NCBI RefSeq assembly: GCF_019429625.1
Contig: NZ_JAHXRW010000002.1
Coordinates: 403,348-467,347, forward strand
Direction of reading: 5' to 3'
DNA length: 64,000 bases
DNA from: Celeribacter sp. PS-C1
Lineage (GTDB): Bacteria; Pseudomonadota; Alphaproteobacteria; Rhodobacterales; Rhodobacteraceae
Under the pieces are notes generated by a model. It saw only the letters and a list, made by a program, of their open reading frames with translations. It was not told the DNA's origin and did not search any database. Both the position numbers and the translations under genes were made by a program. Within the stretch, counting starts at the first letter, position 1; every line of letters starts with the position of its first letter. Positions 60,776 to 64,000 of this stretch are shown here, in pieces.

Positions 60776-61402
60776 TTACGAATTCATCGCGTCTTCGATG
60801 GTCAGGTCACCTTCGACCTCTTCGTAATCCGCAAGGTTCACATCGGGCATTGCCTTCAACTCTTCCTCGGTCGCGCCTTGGATCATCACGCTGTTCTCGT
60901 CAATCATGGAGAACTGATCCATTTCGATCAGGACGTCATGTTCGGCAATACCGAGGAACCCGCCGACACCCACGATCGCCTTGGTTTCACCTTCGGCCAT
61001 CACGATGGCGTCAATTTCGCCAATGTCCTCGCCGGACTCGGTCAGAACCTGCGTGCCGACGATCTCGGACACGGTTTCCTGACCAAAGGTCTCAAGGGCA
61101 GCGGCAACATTCTGAGCCCCGTCTTGGGTTGCCTCCCAGGCGTCATTCGCCGTGTCCGCTGTCGCATCGGCGACATCCGACGCGGTGTCCTGCACGCCAT
61201 CAGCTTTGTCGTCGATGGTGCCTTCAGCGCTTTTCAAAGTCTCCTCGGCAGAGGGCATTTCCACTGTGGTGTCGCTCTGCATGGTCATGCCATCTTCGGT
61301 GGCGGTCACATCCGTGTCGCTGGACATTTCGGCAAAGACCGGCGTTGCGGCAAAGCCAATCACGGCGGCGGTGGTCATCAGTTTCTGCGTCAGGGTTTTC
61401 AT
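60776..61402 (-). CDS. Exported PRC-barrel domain protein
   Basis: A 208-residue exported, acidic protein. The signal peptide MKTLTQKLMTTAAVIGFA ends near ATPVFAEMS. The middle (residues about 50-100) is an Asp/Ala-rich repeat-like stretch (DDKADGVQDTASDVADATAD), probably a helix or disordered spacer. The C-terminal PRC-barrel has VLTESGEDIGEIDAIVMAEG and AIVGVGGFLGIAEHDVLI. Such proteins are common in roseobacter periplasms; function unknown. The promoter region 61403-61525 is very A/T-rich. Confidence 0.85.
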   Translation of the reverse strand: MKTLTQKLMTTAAVIGFAATPVFAEMSSDTDVTATEDGMTMQSDTTVEMPSAEETLKSAEGTIDDKADGVQDTASDVADATADTANDAWEATQDGAQNVAAALETFGQETVSEIVGTQVLTESGEDIGEIDAIVMAEGETKAIVGVGGFLGIAEHDVLIEMDQFSMIDENSVMIQGATEEELKAMPDVNLADYEEVEGDLTIEDAMNS

Positions 61403-61525
61403 CGTTTTCTCCTCTCAATCATGCGGTTCGCATGTGGTATGGAGAGACAATGAATGCGGGCGGTTGTAAGTTCCTGAGAAATTTTAGTTTCTGATATTAA
61501 TTAATAACAACAAATATTTACGCGT

Positions 61526-62389
61526 TTATATAAGTGATGCTGGCCCGAGTGCGCGCAATTTGGCGCCGCTGCGCAGTTTGAAATGCGCCAGATCGGGCGC
61601 CTTACCCTTGTCCAGAGTCCCTAGATCGAGCCGCACCACACCCTCTGCTTTCAGTTGCTGCATTGCGTTCCACAAGATCAGGTTGTGGGCATTTAACGCG
61701 CGCCCCTCAGGTCCGCTGTGGCCGATCTGGTATGTCGCGCTGTTGCCGTGAACGATGAATAGCATCTGCGCATCCGATGCTGTGAATAGGCGCAAGGATC
61801 GCGGCGCAACCGCTTGCAAGGCGAGCGTAAACTCCGGGGGCAGCGCGCGATACTTGCCCATGGCTTGACGGGTCTTTTCAGCGTGCAAAATGGGCATGAG
61901 CGCTCTGGGCGTGGCCTCCATGCGCGCCACTTGGAGCCGCGTGCTTTCAGCCTTTTTCAACCCGTTACGCCATTTTCCATTCATCTGTGCGCGGAGCTCT
62001 GGCAGAGTTGGCGTGAGATCCAGTTCAGCGATCTCTGGCGCGCAGGACAATGGCAAACGCCCCAGAGCGTCCTCCGGGGAGGCCAGTTTGATCCCGTTTG
62101 GCAGCGCGCGACGCAACTGCTTGAGAGCGGCTCTCTGTGTGGCTGTATCGATTTCGTCCAAAAACAACGGACCGCGGGTGATAAGGCTTGTGCGTATGCC
62201 GAACATAGATCGCATTATGATCTGCGCCACTGCTACAGGTCGCATGCCCTCATAAATGCAAAGCCTGAGTGCCTCACGACCGACGCGCTTTGCAGTCTCG
62301 CCATAGATCCAGCGTTGGGGTAGGGGCGCCATCACGCGGTCCGCCAGCGGCTCCCATGCTTTTTCTGTCTCAATCTCACGCACATACAT
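61526..62389 (-). CDS. FemAB-like/GNAT acyltransferase
   Basis: A 287-residue protein of the FemAB/GNAT-fold group (peptidoglycan interpeptide bridge-like or BioF2-like). Seen features are PQRWIYGETAKRVGREALRL, SLITRGPLFLDE, MNGKWRNGLKKAES and QIGHSGPEGRALNAHNLILW with VVRLDLGTLDKGKAP, which is the characteristic C-terminal acceptor and cofactor region of the family. In alphaproteobacteria such proteins do not build Gly bridges; they may acylate lipids, sugars or peptides. Single-gene unit. Specificity unknown. Confidence 0.78.
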   Translation of the reverse strand: MYVREIETEKAWEPLADRVMAPLPQRWIYGETAKRVGREALRLCIYEGMRPVAVAQIIMRSMFGIRTSLITRGPLFLDEIDTATQRAALKQLRRALPNGIKLASPEDALGRLPLSCAPEIAELDLTPTLPELRAQMNGKWRNGLKKAESTRLQVARMEATPRALMPILHAEKTRQAMGKYRALPPEFTLALQAVAPRSLRLFTASDAQMLFIVHGNSATYQIGHSGPEGRALNAHNLILWNAMQQLKAEGVVRLDLGTLDKGKAPDLAHFKLRSGAKLRALGPASLI

Positions 62390-62532
62390 AGACCGATGCT
62401 TGGCAGAACAGGGTTAACAAAGCCTTCTGATGTGTCGGTTCTTGGGGCCACAAAGGATGTTTCTTAGTCCCCATTGCGTTTGGCCGCAGGGGCGATCGAT
62501 GGTTTTTTCTCAGGTGCTTGCGTTAGAATTGA

Positions 62533-62565
62533 AAAGCCCACCCCGAAAAATCTGGGGTGGGCTTT
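62533..62565 (-). terminator. Terminator of acs
   Basis: A perfect 12-bp stem AAAGCCCACCCC / GGGGTGGGCTTT with a 9-base loop. On the minus strand it ends in TTTTC. It stands about 40 bases beyond the acs stop codon. Confidence 0.85.
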
Positions 62566-62580
62566 GTGATTTTGTGGGTT

Positions 62581-62599
62581 AAGTTCGCATTGCGAACTT
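62581..62599. repeat. 19-bp palindrome just past the acs stop
   Basis: AAGTTCGCA-T-TGCGAACTT is a perfect dyad with a single central base, 6 bases after the acs stop and before its terminator. The short centre makes an RNA hairpin awkward; a DNA-binding site or recombination relic is possible. Confidence 0.45.
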
Positions 62600-62605
62600 T
62601 ATGCG

Positions 62606-64000
62606 TTATTTGTTCACATTATACAGCGAATTCGCAATCAGCTCGTCGACGACGGCTGGTTCTGCGAGTGTTGATGTGTCGCCCAGTGAGCCGGTGTCGT
62701 TTTCGGCGATTTTGCGCAGGATGCGGCGCATGATTTTGCCGGAACGCGTCTTCGGAAGGCCCGGGGCCCATTGGATGAAGTCCGGTTTGGCGATCGGGCC
62801 GATCTCTGTGCGGACCCATTTTTCCAGCTCGACGCGCAGCTCGTCGGTCGGTTCCACATCGTTCATCAAGGTCACATAGGCGTAGATGCCCTGGCCCTTG
62901 AGTTCATGCGGCATGCCGACGACCGCGGCTTCGGCGACCTTGGCGTGGGCGACGAGGGCGGATTCGACCTCGGCCGTGCCCATGCGGTGGCCAGAGACGT
63001 TGATCACATCGTCGACGCGGCCGGTGATCCAGTAGTAGCCATCCGCATCGCGGCGGCAGCCGTCGCCGGAGAAGTAATAGCCTTTGTACTGCTGGAAATA
63101 GGTTTCCTGGAAGCGCTCGTGATCGCCCCAGACGGTGCGCATTTGGCCCGGCCAGGAGTCCTTGATGCAGAGCACGCCTTCGGTCTCGGTGTCGGTCATT
63201 TCCTCGCCGGTTGTGGCGTCCAAAATGACCGGCTGCACGCCGAAGAAGGGTTTCGTCGCGGAGCCCGGTTTGGTCGGAATCGCGCCCGGCAGCGGGGTCA
63301 ACAGGTGGCCACCGGTTTCGGTCTGCCACCAGGTGTCGACGATGGGGCAGTTTCCTTTGCCGACGACCTCATTGTACCAGTTCCAGGCCTCCGGGTTGAT
63401 CGGTTCGCCGACGGTGCCCAGGAGTTTGAGCGAGGACAGGTCGTATTTCTCGACCCATTCGTTGCCCTGTCCCATAAGCGAGCGCAGTGCGGTCGGTGCG
63501 GTGTAGAACTGGTTGACCTTGTGCTTTTCGCAGACGGCCCAGAAGCGGCCCGCGTCGGGGTAGGTCGGCACGCCCTCGAACATCACGGTGGTGGCGCCGT
63601 TGGCGAGCGGACCGTAGACGATGTAGCTGTGGCCGGTGACCCAACCGACGTCGGCGGTGCACCAGAAGACGTCGCCGTCGTGGTAGTCGAAGACGTATTT
63701 GTGAGTGAGGGCTGCATAGGCGAGATAGCCGCCGGAGCTGTGCACGACGCCCTTCGGTTTGCCCGTAGAGCCGGAGGTGTAGAGGATGAAGAGCGGATCT
63801 TCGGCGTTCATCGGACGCGGCGGGCAATCAGGAGACGCGTGCTCCATCAGGTATTTGACGTCGACATCGCGACCCTGCGCCCAGGAGATCTGGTCGCCGG
63901 TGTGTTTGACGACGAGGCAACGGACCTTGTCCGAGCAGTGCAGCAGGGCGGCGTCGGTGTTGGCCTTCAACGGCGTGCGACGGCCGCCGCGCGGCGCTGT
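62606..64000 (-). CDS. acs: Acetyl-CoA synthetase, C-terminal part (cut by window edge)
   Basis: The C-terminal 464 residues of AMP-forming acetyl-CoA synthetase; the N-terminus (about 190 residues) lies beyond the right edge. Reading is continuous through 64000 ([20 protein letters not shown]), so the apparent internal start at 63970 is not real. Adenylation motifs are [39 protein letters not shown] and [20 protein letters not shown]. The acetylated lysine region is [14 protein letters not shown] near the end. It activates acetate, which the eutBC/aldehyde dehydrogenase route could supply. Confidence 0.96.
   Translation of the reverse strand, partial: TAPRGGRRTPLKANTDAALLHCSDKVRCLVVKHTGDQISWAQGRDVDVKYLMEHASPDCPPRPMNAEDPLFILYTSGSTGKPKGVVHSSGGYLAYAALTHKYVFDYHDGDVFWCTADVGWVTGHSYIVYGPLANGATTVMFEGVPTYPDAGRFWAVCEKHKVNQFYTAPTALRSLMGQGNEWVEKYDLSSLKLLGTVGEPINPEAWNWYNEVVGKGNCPIVDTWWQTETGGHLLTPLPGAIPTKPGSATKPFFGVQPVILDATTGEEMTDTETEGVLCIKDSWPGQMRTVWGDHERFQETYFQQYKGYYFSGDGCRRDADGYYWITGRVDDVINVSGHRMGTAEVESALVAHAKVAEAAVVGMPHELKGQGIYAYVTLMNDVEPTDELRVELEKWVRTEIGPIAKPDFIQWAPGLPKTRSGKIMRRILRKIAENDTGSLGDTSTLAEPAVVDELIANSLYNVNK

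Noticed and set aside
1..64000. CRISPR arrays, tRNA or rRNA genes, insertion sequences, prophage
   Set aside because: Read through the intergenic regions on both strands; no regularly spaced repeats, no cloverleaf or CCA-type ends, no transposase or integrase motifs were seen.

Overview
The window is about 64 kb of GC-rich chromosome from an alphaproteobacterium, most likely a marine roseobacter-type member of the Rhodobacteraceae/Roseobacteraceae. The evidence is the GC-rich codon use, the alphaproteobacterial gene neighbourhoods (NDUFA12 - MlaD-like - DUF2155 - aat - accC - accB, and clpP-clpX), a MocR-type regulator next to a class III aminotransferase, and the imelysin/bacterioferritin iron cassette. 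No rRNA, tRNA, CRISPR array, insertion sequence or prophage is visible. The left edge cuts an efflux adaptor gene and the right edge cuts acetyl-CoA synthetase.

Layout. 0-1.5 kb: RND-type adaptor (partial) divergent from a TetR regulator. 1.6-3.7 kb: ethanolamine ammonia-lyase eutBC. 3.7-13.0 kb: class III aminotransferase, aldehyde dehydrogenase, MocR regulator and a PotABCD-type ABC importer. Matching CTGG direct repeats spaced exactly 22 bp lie in both divergent promoter regions and suggest one MocR regulon. 13.1-21.5 kb: a tightly coupled nine-gene minus-strand operon (NMT1/THI5-like ABC importer, cytosine deaminase-like amidohydrolase, FAD oxidase, two flavodoxin-fold reductases, 2OG-Fe(II) oxygenase, creatininase-like hydrolase), with a divergent RidA gene and a degenerate RutR box in between. 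22-26.5 kb: PHP hydrolase, a ParA-like ATPase with a 54-residue ribbon-helix-helix partner, a probable broken small gene, hydroxyacid dehydrogenase, lipoprotein, L,D-transpeptidase. 26.9-32.2 kb: pyruvate:ferredoxin/flavodoxin oxidoreductase plus an FAD/Fe-S oxidoreductase behind a good FNR-type box. 32.4-36.2 kb: TetR-controlled MFP/ABC-2 exporter. 36.4-42.2 kb: iron cassette (imelysin, bfd, bfr, di-haem DUF1111, second imelysin, DUF1513). 42.5-48.7 kb: housekeeping block clpP, clpX, NDUFA12-like, MlaD-like, DUF2155, aat, accC, accB. 49.0-60.7 kb: reductive pyrimidine catabolism (preT, preA, RutR, N-carbamoyl-beta-alanine amidohydrolase, dihydropyrimidinase, second NMT1-type ABC importer) with a perfect RutR operator. 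60.8-64 kb: PRC-barrel protein, FemAB-like acyltransferase, acs.

How it fits together. Much of the window is scavenging of small nitrogenous compounds: ethanolamine, an amine or amino acid handled by the MocR cluster, and pyrimidines. The two NMT1-type importers, RutR, the two RutR-like sites, RidA and the deaminase/hydrolase enzymes suggest a wider pyrimidine or N-heterocycle network. In that network the nine-gene operon at 13.1-21.5 kb is the best candidate for an undescribed catabolic pathway. The gene calls rest on protein motifs. The regulatory links rest on sequence matches seen by eye and are inference.
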